Positions 26,393 through 34,174 of a DNA stretch of 64,000 bases are shown piece after piece. The stretch spans positions 1 to 64,000 of the forward strand of contig NZ_JABXYJ010000010.1 of NCBI RefSeq assembly GCF_013377855.1, in the 5' to 3' direction. The position numbers and the translations under genes were made by a program. Under the pieces are notes generated by a model, which was not told the DNA's origin, did no database searches, and was given only the letters and a program-made list of their open reading frames with translations. The DNA is from Cognatundibacterium oligocarboniphilum. GTDB lineage: Bacteria > Pseudomonadota > Gammaproteobacteria > Burkholderiales > Burkholderiaceae_D. Position 1 is the first letter of the stretch. Each line of letters opens with the position of its first letter.

Positions 26393-26695
26393 GTATGTCT
26401 CCAGATCAGATTAAAAAAGTAACGGTGCAGAGGTATAACCTGCCCAGCTAAGAGGATGTGAACAAACAAAACGGTTCGCGGTTTCTGAAATTTTTTTTGA
26501 AGTCTCCGGCTTGCCTTACAGCAGCACGCTGCTCACTTACCGCGGCGCGCCAGATGAATGCTGTGTAAAAATATTCCAAGAATGTTTTTAAAAATATTTT
26601 TAAAGAATATTTTTAAATTTCCGCGAACCGTTTTGATGCGAACCCGGCTCTTAGCAAAGGAGGATTGACCTCACACTGACAAAAAGGAGAACACC
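26393..26695. other. Divergent intergenic region between the Cys-rich peptide and DUF2892 genes
   Basis: This 303-base gap must hold promoters for both directions, but most of it is an inverted-repeat element (26447-26655). Very AT-rich tracts with repeated AATATTTTTAAA lie at 26565-26620. The DUF2892 gene has an AAGGAG ribosome binding site at its downstream edge. Confidence 0.6.
26447..26655. mobile_element. MITE-like non-autonomous element with imperfect terminal inverted repeats
   Basis: The left end reads GCTAAGAG (26447-26454), then AAAACGGTTCGCGG (26468-26481). The right end carries exact inverted copies CCGCGAACCGTTTT (26621-26634) and CTCTTAGC (26648-26655) at the same relative spacing (13 bases between the blocks on both sides). 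Inside both arms is an AAATTT. The ~209-base unit has no coding capacity and an AT-rich core. A clear target-site duplication was not seen. Confidence 0.6.
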
Positions 26696-26905
26696 ATGTT
26701 TTACACAAAGAATGTCCCTGGATGGGAACGTCTATTACGCATCGTCATGGGTATCATGGGGCTGGCGTTTGCCGCGATGAACTGGAATACTTCTGCCATG
26801 ATGACGGGCGTTGGTATCATGGCGGCAATGCTGGCTGTCACCGGACTGATCGGTTTTTGCCCGATGTGCGCCATGGTGGGCCGCAAACTCGATAAGGGGA
26901 AATAA
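26696..26905 (+). CDS. DUF2892 family inner membrane protein
   Basis: The 69-residue protein has two membrane spans and the DUF2892 pattern: VPGWERLLRIVMGIMGLAFAAM, then AVTGLIGFCPMCAMVGRKL. The same fold is the membrane part of the rhodanese YgaP. The CPMC motif offers a cysteine pair in the membrane, which may matter for sulfur or redox chemistry. It overlaps no gene but is only 3 bases from the ECF sigma gene downstream. Confidence 0.88.
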   Translation: MFYTKNVPGWERLLRIVMGIMGLAFAAMNWNTSAMMTGVGIMAAMLAVTGLIGFCPMCAMVGRKLDKGK

Positions 26906-26908
26906 ATC

Positions 26909-27460
26909 ATGACCAGCGGGATCGACAGAACTGACCTGATTTTTGCAGCGCAGGCCGGTGATCCTGTTGCGATCAAACGCTTGCTGACAGTCTGCCAGGC
27001 CGATGCGCGGCGCTATGCCCGCCGCCATTGCCAGGCCAGCGATATTGACGATGCGGTACAGGAATCCCTGCTGGTGATTTCGCGCAAAGTATCGGGGCTG
27101 AAAGCGGCAGCGGCCTTTTCCTCCTGGCTGTTTACGGTGATCAAACGCGAATGCCGCAAGCTCGAACGTCTGATGCTGAGACATGATCCGCTGGAAGACG
27201 ACGCAGCAGAACACCAACTCAGCTGCCGCACGGACGATGCCTTGCGGATTGATCTGGCAAATGCGCTGGAATCCTTGCCGGCGCATTATCTGGAAGTGGT
27301 TTTACTGCGCGATTTTGAAGAACTGACGATTGCAGAAATCGCGGAACGGCTCGGTGAACAACCCGGTGCGGTCAAGAGCCGCCTGCACCGCGCCCGCGAA
27401 CTGGTGCGGGAATACCTGCTGGCGCCGGAAACCGTGCCGACCACGCCCTTCACGCACTGA
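26909..27460 (+). CDS. ECF-type RNA polymerase sigma factor
   Basis: The 183-residue protein has region 2 (ARRYARRHCQASDIDDAVQESLLVISRKV...FSSWLFTVIKREC) and region 4 (LESLPAHYLEVVLLRDFEELTIAEIAERLGEQPGAVKSRLHRARELVREYL). No anti-sigma factor gene follows, which is unusual for an ECF factor, though DUF2892 upstream is a small membrane protein. It is coupled to DUF2892 with a 3-base gap and faces away from the Cys-rich peptide unit, so it may direct that unit. Confidence 0.9.
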   Translation: MTSGIDRTDLIFAAQAGDPVAIKRLLTVCQADARRYARRHCQASDIDDAVQESLLVISRKVSGLKAAAAFSSWLFTVIKRECRKLERLMLRHDPLEDDAAEHQLSCRTDDALRIDLANALESLPAHYLEVVLLRDFEELTIAEIAERLGEQPGAVKSRLHRARELVREYLLAPETVPTTPFTH

Positions 27461-27490
27461 TATTCCGCCGCTGATTGCCTGACATTTCAC

Positions 27491-27518
27491 GGCGGCACTG
27501 CGCCGCCCTGCCTTTTTT
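27491..27518 (+). terminator. Possible terminator after the sigma factor gene
   Basis: GGCGGC (27491-27496) pairs with GCCGCC (27502-27507); a T6 run starts five bases later. The gap before the T run lowers confidence. Confidence 0.45.
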
Positions 27519-27535
27519 CCTCATTCATCCTACAG

Positions 27536-27552
27536 CCTGATGCCGCATCAGG
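27536..27552. repeat. Palindrome with 7-bp arms
   Basis: CCTGATG and CATCAGG are perfect arms around CCG, reminiscent of REP palindromes. It lies between a terminator-like hairpin and the redox operon and could equally be an operator. Confidence 0.4.
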
Positions 27553-27772
27553 TATCCGGCACAGCATGTCAGACTGCAGCCACCAATCACAACCAACAAC
27601 CTCTGACGAGACGCAAAAACAACGTCATCACAAAATGCCGCCTCAAATAAAAAAACATCGTTATATAATAAAAACACTGTTTTATTTCATCCAGGACAGT
27701 ACAAAAAAATTACAGACAGAGACTCGCCTGCACCATCACTGTGAGCGCAGTGTTAAAAAAGGATGTTGTTCT

Positions 27773-28159
27773 ATGTACCGCACTTTCATACAGACGGTGA
27801 GCGCGGCATGGCTGCTGTGCGCCTGCCAGCCGCAGCATGTCATGCCCGGACCGCAACAGATCAGTGCCGCCGAAGCCGCACGCCCCGCCGATACGACGCT
27901 GTCCCGGATTTATCAGCGTTCCTGCATCAGCTGCCATGTATCTCCGGCCAGCACCGCGCCACTGGTCGGCTTTGCAGCCGACTGGGCGCCACGGCTGACG
28001 CAGGGTCAGGACGTGTTGCTACAACATGCGCGCGATGGCTACAAGGCCATGCCGCCGAAGGGCTTTTGCAGCGATTGCAGCGATCAGGATTTACGTCGCC
28101 TGATCGAATTCATGTCCACCCCGATTCACATACCACCTCCGGCAAAGGAAGCAGCATGA
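27773..28159 (+). CDS. Cytochrome c5-like lipoprotein
   Basis: The 128-residue product has a lipoprotein signal with lipobox L-C-A-C (Cys18), a heme c site C51-I-S-C54-H55, an axial Met93 in AMPPKGFC, and a C99-x2-C102 pair as in cytochrome c5. It should be an envelope-anchored electron carrier. Its stop codon overlaps the ATG of the FAD oxidase gene (ATGA), so it is probably the electron acceptor of that oxidase. Confidence 0.87.
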   Translation: MYRTFIQTVSAAWLLCACQPQHVMPGPQQISAAEAARPADTTLSRIYQRSCISCHVSPASTAPLVGFAADWAPRLTQGQDVLLQHARDGYKAMPPKGFCSDCSDQDLRRLIEFMSTPIHIPPPAKEAA

Positions 28160-29586
28160 CCCAGTCCACTCCCAGCGCGCTGCGCAGAAATATGATCCGT
28201 GCCGGTGTTGCCGCCGGCGCGCTCGGCGGCATCGGCATCCTGACGGAATGTTCCCGCATGCCGGTCGAACCGTTCACACCGCCAGCGCCGGATCTGCCGC
28301 CGCAAACTTCGCCCCGGGCGCTGACCTGGCAAAACTGGTCTGGCATCCAGACCTGCCAGCCGCAGGCCATACAAAGTCCGGCAGATGAAACAGCGGTACT
28401 GCAATTACTGAAAAACAGCCAGTCGCCGGTGCGCTGCGTCGGCGCCGGTCATTCTTTCACGGCGCTGGTGCCGACACCGGGACAGATCGTGTCGCTCGAC
28501 AGCCTGTCGGGCATTGCCGGTCAGGACGGGACGCTGGTACGGATACAGGCTGGCACCCGGTTGGCGCAACTGGCACGCGAGCTGGATGCGCGTGGCCTCG
28601 CGATGCACAATCAGCCGGATATTGACGCCCAATCGCTGGCCGGCGCCATCAGCACTGCGACGCATGGTACTGGCATGACTTTGCCGGCGCTGCACGCAAA
28701 AGTGAAAGCGCTGCGTCTGGCGACACCCTCCGGACAAATCGTCGAATGCAGCGAACAACACCATCCCGAATTACTGCAGGCAGCCAAAGTATCGCTCGGC
28801 AGTCTCGGCATCCTGACCGAAATCACGCTGGAGGCGGTACCGGCCTATCGTCTGCGTCGCAAGGTCTGGCTGCTGCCGGTGCAGGATATGCTGGATCAGG
28901 CGCCGCAGTTGGCAAGGCAGCATCGTCATTTTGAATTTTATTATCTGCCGTTCACCGGCTATGCCGCAGCGATCACGCACGATATCGCTACCAGCAATGA
29001 ACTGTTGCACCCAGATTCCGGCGACGAAGCCATGCTGCACAGCCTGAAACAGCTGCGCGACCGGCTGGGCCGCTTTCCCGAGTTGCGGCGCTGGATTGCG
29101 AAAAAACTCATCAATCCGGCGCAGCAGGAAACCGCGCAGGATCAGTCCTGGAAGCTGTTATCCACATCGCGTCCGACCCGTTTTAATGAATCGGAATGCC
29201 ATGTGCCGCAAGACGCGGGAATCGCCTGCGTCCGCGAAGTGATCCGGCGGCTGGAACAGCGCAACGACGTCTACTTCCCGCTGGAATTCCGTTTTGTGCA
29301 GGAGGATGATGCCTGGCTCAGTCCGTTTTATCAGCGCGCCTCCTGTTCGGTGGCGGTCCATGCTGCGGCTGGTGAGGCATGGCGTTATCTGGTCGATGAT
29401 ATCGCGCCGGTATTCCGCCGTTACGAAGGCCGCCCGCACTGGGGCAAGCTGCATGCGCATCAGGCCGGCGATTTCGCAACACTGTATCCGCGCTGGAAAG
29501 ACTTTCTGGCAATTCGGCAGGAATACGATCCGGCAGGACGCATGCTCAATCCGCATCTGCGCCAGATTTTCGGAGTGCAATCATGA
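28156..29586 (+). CDS. Exported FAD-linked oxidoreductase, D-arabinono-1,4-lactone oxidase family
   Basis: The 476-residue protein opens with a twin-arginine-like signal (LRRNMIRAGVAAGALGGIGILTEC) that also ends in a lipobox (Cys32). The FAD domain of the vanillyl-alcohol-oxidase type contains VGAGHSFTALVPTPG (the His is the usual covalent flavin site) and GAISTATHGTG. The C-terminal ALO domain has RPHWGKLHAHQ and YDPAGRMLNPHLRQIFG. Known relatives oxidise aldonolactones or alditols. Here the coupled cytochrome c suggests a dehydrogenase rather than a hydrogen-peroxide-forming oxidase. Substrate unknown. It overlaps both neighbours by four bases. Confidence 0.86.
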   Translation: MTQSTPSALRRNMIRAGVAAGALGGIGILTECSRMPVEPFTPPAPDLPPQTSPRALTWQNWSGIQTCQPQAIQSPADETAVLQLLKNSQSPVRCVGAGHSFTALVPTPGQIVSLDSLSGIAGQDGTLVRIQAGTRLAQLARELDARGLAMHNQPDIDAQSLAGAISTATHGTGMTLPALHAKVKALRLATPSGQIVECSEQHHPELLQAAKVSLGSLGILTEITLEAVPAYRLRRKVWLLPVQDMLDQAPQLARQHRHFEFYYLPFTGYAAAITHDIATSNELLHPDSGDEAMLHSLKQLRDRLGRFPELRRWIAKKLINPAQQETAQDQSWKLLSTSRPTRFNESECHVPQDAGIACVREVIRRLEQRNDVYFPLEFRFVQEDDAWLSPFYQRASCSVAVHAAAGEAWRYLVDDIAPVFRRYEGRPHWGKLHAHQAGDFATLYPRWKDFLAIRQEYDPAGRMLNPHLRQIFGVQS

Positions 29587-30875
29587 TTTCCCGCCAGCGA
29601 CGCAAACTGCTGGCCGCCACCGGCATCGGTCTGGCAGGATTGTGGGCATTGCGCCCCTCAGCCAAAGGTGCCCCGCATGATGCTTACTTCACACGCAGTG
29701 CGCAGGCCTTGAAGCAGGCAGGCATCAGCACCCCGGTCCTGCTGATAGATCGTCAGCGGCTGTTGCAGAATGCGCAACAGATCATGCGCCATATCGGTCA
29801 GCGCATGCAGTTCAGGCTGGTGGTGAAATCGCTGCCCTGCGAAGCACTGATCCGTGAAATCAGCGTTGTCACACAGAGCCCGCGCATGATGCTGTTCAGC
29901 CTGCCGCAATTGCGCATGATGGCGCAGGGTGGCAATGATATTTTACTGGGTAAGCCGATGCCGGTCGCTGCTGCCGCGCAGTTCTATCAGGAACACGCGG
30001 CCAATCCGCGCGGCTTCGTTCCACAACAGCAATTGCAATGGCTGATCGACACACCACAGCGGCTGGTGCAATACCGCGATCTGGCGCGCCAGCTGAATAC
30101 CATGATGCGCATCAGTTTTGAAATCGATGTTGGCCTGCATCGCGGCGGCATCGACAGCATGGCCACATTGCATGAAATGCTGACCTTGCTGCAAAGCGAA
30201 GCGCGCCTGCAATTCAGCGGCATGATGGGTTATGACGCGCATGTCGCCAAGATTCCCGATCTGCCGGGGTTGCAGCAGCAGGCGCATGAACATGCGCACC
30301 AGATCTACACTGCCATGGCGCAGGAAGCGCTTGCGGTGCTGAACCGCAGCAGCACGCACGCCATTCATCATCCGCTGGTTTTCAATGCCGGCGGCTCGCC
30401 GACTTACCGCCTGTATGACGGTAGCGGGATTGAAAATGAAGTGTCGGTCGGCTCGGCGATGGTGAAGCCTTCGGACTTTGATCTGCCTTTGCTGTCCGAC
30501 CTGCAGACAGCGGCAATGATCGCCACACCGGTGTTGAAGGTCAGCGAGCAGTTTCGCATGCCTTACGGCGTGGAATGGCTCGGCGACGCAGCCCGCGCCT
30601 GGGATCCGAACCAGCAGCAGGGGGTTTTCATTTACGGCGGTAACTGGCTGGCAGACCCGGTATCACCTGTCGGGCTCAGCGCGAGCGGGCTGTACGGCAC
30701 CTCGTCCAATCAACAGTTGCTGCTGGAATCGGGACGCCAGCAACTGCAGGTCGATGACACGGTGTTTTTCCGACCGCGCCAGAGTGAGGCGGTGCTGCAG
30801 CAATTCGGCGATATTGCCTTGCTCGACGAAGGTCGGATCAGCGCGATGTGGCCGGTATTTCCAGCCACAGCCTGA
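29583..30875 (+). CDS. Exported DSD1-family PLP-dependent enzyme (alanine racemase-like fold)
   Basis: The 430-residue protein has a twin-arginine-like leader (SRQRRKLLAATGIGLAGLWAL). A PLP-binding barrel follows with the PLP lysine at K82 (RLVVKSLPC), IDVGLHRGGI and GMMGYDAH. The C-terminal domain belongs to the D-threonine aldolase / D-serine dehydratase group (DSD1). Such enzymes act on D-3-hydroxy amino acids. An exported form is unusual, because PLP proteins are normally cytosolic; a Tat signal would allow export after cofactor binding. The start overlaps the oxidase stop (ATGA). Confidence 0.83.
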   Translation: MISRQRRKLLAATGIGLAGLWALRPSAKGAPHDAYFTRSAQALKQAGISTPVLLIDRQRLLQNAQQIMRHIGQRMQFRLVVKSLPCEALIREISVVTQSPRMMLFSLPQLRMMAQGGNDILLGKPMPVAAAAQFYQEHAANPRGFVPQQQLQWLIDTPQRLVQYRDLARQLNTMMRISFEIDVGLHRGGIDSMATLHEMLTLLQSEARLQFSGMMGYDAHVAKIPDLPGLQQQAHEHAHQIYTAMAQEALAVLNRSSTHAIHHPLVFNAGGSPTYRLYDGSGIENEVSVGSAMVKPSDFDLPLLSDLQTAAMIATPVLKVSEQFRMPYGVEWLGDAARAWDPNQQQGVFIYGGNWLADPVSPVGLSASGLYGTSSNQQLLLESGRQQLQVDDTVFFRPRQSEAVLQQFGDIALLDEGRISAMWPVFPATA

Positions 30876-30978
30876 AATATTTTCAACGCAGTTTCAACAC
30901 GATTAAACGGTCAGTCAAAAGGACACGAGCCGGCTCACCGTTTTTTTCACTCATCCAAACCAAAAAAGAGGAAGACAT

Positions 30979-33354
30979 ATGCAGCTGAAAAAACGAAAAA
31001 TCGCTGTCTGCATCACGCAGGCATTATTACTGGAGGCCGGGTGGCTGACGCTGGCGCATGCCGATGAGGAAACAATGCAATCCGTCACCGTCACCGCCCA
31101 GAGCCGCGCGCAGGAAGCGCAGGCGGTGCCGATTCCGTTCCAGATTCTGAAAGCGGAGCAGCTGGAAAAAACCGGCATCACCAATCTGGGCAGCATGAAT
31201 GGTTTTATTCCCGGTCTGCAGGCCGATGGTAACCGCGCGACCCAGCCTTCCCTCTATCTGCGCGGGGTCGGCACCGAAGATTTTGGCATCGGCACCGATG
31301 CGCCGGTCGGCGTGTATGTCGATGGCGTCTATAGCGGTAAAACCGGCGGCGCGCTAATGAATTTCAACGATGTGCAGCGCATTGAAATCCTGAAAGGTCC
31401 GCAGGGTACGCTGTTTGGACGCAACAGCGCCGGCGGCGCCATCTCTATCGTATCCAACGAACCGTCCGACGAACTGGAAGCCGAAGCGACGCTGCGGGCC
31501 GGCAATTACGGCAGCCGCTATTTGTCCGGGCTGCTGAATATTCCGCTCAGCAACGACCTGTCTTTGCGCTTTAATGCCGTCGATCAGCAAAGCGACGGCT
31601 GGCTGCGCGACAGCGGCAACGGGCAGCGCTATAAAGACCAGAACAACTGGGGAACCCGCACCAGCCTGCTATGGAAAGGGCCGGAAAAAACCCGCGTCCT
31701 GCTGAGCTGGGAACATGAAAACCTGAACCAGATGGCACGTCCGCCGATCTCGCTGGTGCCGTTCAGCCCGGCGGGCACAGCACCAGCGTTCCCGGCCAGC
31801 ATCAGCAGTTTTGTCGATCCGCGCCGTGAACTGGTGTACAACGATACCAACGGCGGCAATACGGAAAGCCGCCGCTTCGACGGCGTGACCATCCGCATTG
31901 AAAAGCCGCTGGGCTGGGCCGATTTCACGTCGACCACGGCTTACCGTCACTTCAATTCGTTTAATCAGGAAGATGAAGACGGCACCAATAATCCGGTAAC
32001 TTTTCTGAATACCGCCAACATCGAGCGCAACAGCACCTGGCAACAGGAATTCAAACTGGCGGGAAAAAACGGAATCGCCGACTGGCTGGCCGGCGCCAGT
32101 TTTTATAAAGAAAACGCTTTCCAGATCAGCCAGGTTAACGCCAACACCGACAGCTACAACACGATTGCCAATAATATGCTCGGTATCCCCTTGTTCAGTA
32201 TGCTCAACGGTGGTGCCGCCCAGTATGGTCTGCCGCTGAATTTCCTTGGTCAGAGCTGGCAGGAAAACATGATTAACCATGGCGATTATCAGTCGGCTGC
32301 CGTGTATGGCGATGTGATCTGGCACCTGCAACCGAAGCTGAATCTGACGACTGGACTGCGCCTGACCCGTGACAGCAAGGAATTCAGCTGGAATTACCCG
32401 GCCCGTCTGGCAGCGGGACTGGATCAGCAGATCGCACTGGCAAACCAGTATGGATTTTTCACCGGTCAGGATGCAGCACTGGCTGCGCTGACCCAGAATT
32501 TTTTCATCAATGGTTCGGCCACCAGCAGCGCGGCTGCCGTGAAAAAAAGCTGGACGGATGTCAGCCCGCGTCTGGTGCTGGATTATCACTACACACCGGA
32601 TATCATGAGCTATGCCTCGGTCACCAAAGGCTATCAGTCCGGTGGTTTCAATTCGGTCACGATGGGTGCGCAATTCCAGCCGGAGGATGTCTGGAATTAT
32701 GAGATCGGCATCAAGAGCTATCTGCGCAACATCAAGCTGATGCTGAATGCCTCACTGTTTCATTACAAGTTCACCAATCTGCAATCGCTGACCTTGATTC
32801 AGGCGCCCGGCACACCGATTCCGGCCTATCAGGTCACTAACAGCGATCAGGATGCGACCGGACTGGATGTGGAAGCCAGCTGGGCACCTGTGCGCGGAAT
32901 GAAGCTGTTTGGCAATGCCGAATACATCGACCAGAAATACACGCATTATGTGGTGCAGAACGGACCGGACCTGTCCGGCCAGCCGGTTGGCACGCCAACA
33001 TGGAGCATCACCGGCGGCGTTGATCACACCTGGTATGACGTACTCAATGGCAATCTGAATCTGATGCTGCAACATGCCTATACCGGCGCGACCCGTTGCA
33101 ATGACAATTCCGCTGCGCAGATGAGCTGTGTCAAGGCACCCGGCTTCAACATCGGCGGACCGCAGCACCGGACTGATCTGCATTTCGGCTGGCAGCGGCA
33201 GGATCGGCGTTGGGGCGTATCGCTGTTTGTGAATAATCTGTTCAACCAGCGTTACGTGTTCAATGCCAATCCGATCACTGCCGTGCTCGGCACACCGTTC
33301 GCCTCGGTCAGCGCACCGCGCATGGCGGGACTGCAGTTGAACGTGCGGATGTAG
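30979..33354 (+). CDS. TonB-dependent outer membrane receptor
   Basis: The 791-residue protein has a signal peptide (cleaved near LAHA-DEE), a TonB-box-like MQSVTVTAQ, a plug domain (IPGLQADGNRATQPSLYLRGVG, GVYVDGVYSGKTGGALMNFNDVQRIEILKGPQGTLFGRNSAGGAISI) and a 22-stranded barrel ending LQLNVRM. It belongs to the broad FecA/CirA-like 'GVG...D' receptors used for siderophores, sugars or aromatic compounds; the ligand is not readable. It follows the exported redox operon by 103 bases and may import the same substrate. Confidence 0.93.
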   Translation: MQLKKRKIAVCITQALLLEAGWLTLAHADEETMQSVTVTAQSRAQEAQAVPIPFQILKAEQLEKTGITNLGSMNGFIPGLQADGNRATQPSLYLRGVGTEDFGIGTDAPVGVYVDGVYSGKTGGALMNFNDVQRIEILKGPQGTLFGRNSAGGAISIVSNEPSDELEAEATLRAGNYGSRYLSGLLNIPLSNDLSLRFNAVDQQSDGWLRDSGNGQRYKDQNNWGTRTSLLWKGPEKTRVLLSWEHENLNQMARPPISLVPFSPAGTAPAFPASISSFVDPRRELVYNDTNGGNTESRRFDGVTIRIEKPLGWADFTSTTAYRHFNSFNQEDEDGTNNPVTFLNTANIERNSTWQQEFKLAGKNGIADWLAGASFYKENAFQISQVNANTDSYNTIANNMLGIPLFSMLNGGAAQYGLPLNFLGQSWQENMINHGDYQSAAVYGDVIWHLQPKLNLTTGLRLTRDSKEFSWNYPARLAAGLDQQIALANQYGFFTGQDAALAALTQNFFINGSATSSAAAVKKSWTDVSPRLVLDYHYTPDIMSYASVTKGYQSGGFNSVTMGAQFQPEDVWNYEIGIKSYLRNIKLMLNASLFHYKFTNLQSLTLIQAPGTPIPAYQVTNSDQDATGLDVEASWAPVRGMKLFGNAEYIDQKYTHYVVQNGPDLSGQPVGTPTWSITGGVDHTWYDVLNGNLNLMLQHAYTGATRCNDNSAAQMSCVKAPGFNIGGPQHRTDLHFGWQRQDRRWGVSLFVNNLFNQRYVFNANPITAVLGTPFASVSAPRMAGLQLNVRM

Positions 33355-33410
33355 TGTGGTTCTGGCTGAGCTGCAGGAGAATCTCTGTTCTTGCTCCCGC
33401 AGGGCTTCAG

Positions 33411-33416
33411 TATAAT
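33411..33416 (+). promoter_or_regulatory. -10 element upstream of the TetR gene
   Basis: A perfect TATAAT sits 62 bases before the GTG start and two bases before the operator palindrome, so a repressor on the palindrome would block transcription start. The -35 is not well conserved. Confidence 0.5.
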
Positions 33417-33418
33417 AA

Positions 33419-33451
33419 GCCCGTACAGCATGGCATTCATGCCGTACGGGC
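33419..33451. promoter_or_regulatory. Operator-like palindrome before the TetR regulator gene
   Basis: GCCCGTACAGCATG (33419-33432) and CATGCCGTACGGGC (33438-33451) are inverted copies with one mismatch around GCATT. It lies just downstream of a -10 element and ahead of a TetR-family gene, as expected for autoregulation. Confidence 0.65.
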
Positions 33452-33477
33452 ATTTAACTTTTGATAGGAATTCAGTT

Positions 33478-34140
33478 GTGACCAGGGCTGCTGCCAATTT
33501 ACAGGAACGCAAACGACGCGAATCCGAAGCCAGGAAAAAACACATTATTTCAGTAGTCAAAGGGCTGGTCAAAAAAGGCGGCGCCAGAGAACTCACGATC
33601 CGCAATGTGGCAGAAGAAGCCGGTTTTTCAACCACGGTGGTGTATGCGCTGTTTCGTGATAAAGCGACGCTGATTACACAGGCGATGGACGAAACGCTGT
33701 TTGAACTGGTCGACATCATGAAAAAAGCGGCCGCCCATAGCAATGACCCGGCAGAAAAAATCCGCGCCACCGGCAAAGCCTATATTCAATACGGACTCAG
33801 CAATCCGGATGAATACGCGCTGGTATTCATGGAACGCCGTCCGCATGCTCCGGTGGAAGCCGCGGTGGTTGAGCATGGCAATATCGAGCAGGACCCGTAT
33901 GCCTTTGCACACCATCTGTTTGTGCAGCTCAGGGATGCCGGAGAGGTCGCCGGCGATGACGATACCCTGCACCTGATGACGCAGATTTTCTGGCAGGGCA
34001 TCCATGGACTGACTTCCATCAGCCTGGTCATGGATGAAGGCGATGTCTGGACGCCGAAGCTCAACCCGCAACATCATGTGGATGCCCTGCTCGATGTGCT
34101 GCTGCTGGGCATACAGCAGCGCTTTCCGGCACGGCGCTGA
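33478..34140 (+). CDS. TetR/AcrR family transcriptional regulator
   Basis: The 220-residue protein starts at GTG (VTRAAANLQERKRRESEARKK) after an AGGAATTC ribosome binding site. The helix-turn-helix is ELTIRNVAEEAGFSTTVVYALFRDKATLITQAM, and the C-terminal domain is of the WHG type (EYALVFMERRPHAP, FWQGIHGLTSISL). Upstream in-frame codons include the operator palindrome, so I exclude them. It probably controls the TonB receptor and itself. Confidence 0.88.
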   Translation: MTRAAANLQERKRRESEARKKHIISVVKGLVKKGGARELTIRNVAEEAGFSTTVVYALFRDKATLITQAMDETLFELVDIMKKAAAHSNDPAEKIRATGKAYIQYGLSNPDEYALVFMERRPHAPVEAAVVEHGNIEQDPYAFAHHLFVQLRDAGEVAGDDDTLHLMTQIFWQGIHGLTSISLVMDEGDVWTPKLNPQHHVDALLDVLLLGIQQRFPARR

Positions 34141-34174
34141 TCTGTATTTTCCCCTGCTCTGTCACGGCGCAGGA

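Larger units (their letters stand above)
27461..27772. other. Intergenic region before the exported redox operon
   Basis: This 312-base gap contains a terminator-like hairpin (27491-27518), a 7-bp-arm palindrome CCTGATG-CCG-CATCAGG (27536-27552) and AT-rich sequence with a TATAAT at 27664-27669. A clear -35 is missing. The cytochrome gene has an AAAGGATG ribosome binding site. In-frame codons extend upstream to 27566 but look non-coding. Confidence 0.55.

Noticed and set aside
25641-26414. 257-codon plus-strand frame with GAHFGAHF repeats
   Set aside because: It is the antisense of the KCAP peptide and its partner; the repeat arises from the KCAP coding repeats. The sense frame has a signal peptide and a coupled neighbour.
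31669-32673. 334-codon open frame on the minus strand
   Set aside because: It is antisense to the TonB receptor barrel, with no domain and no ribosome binding site.
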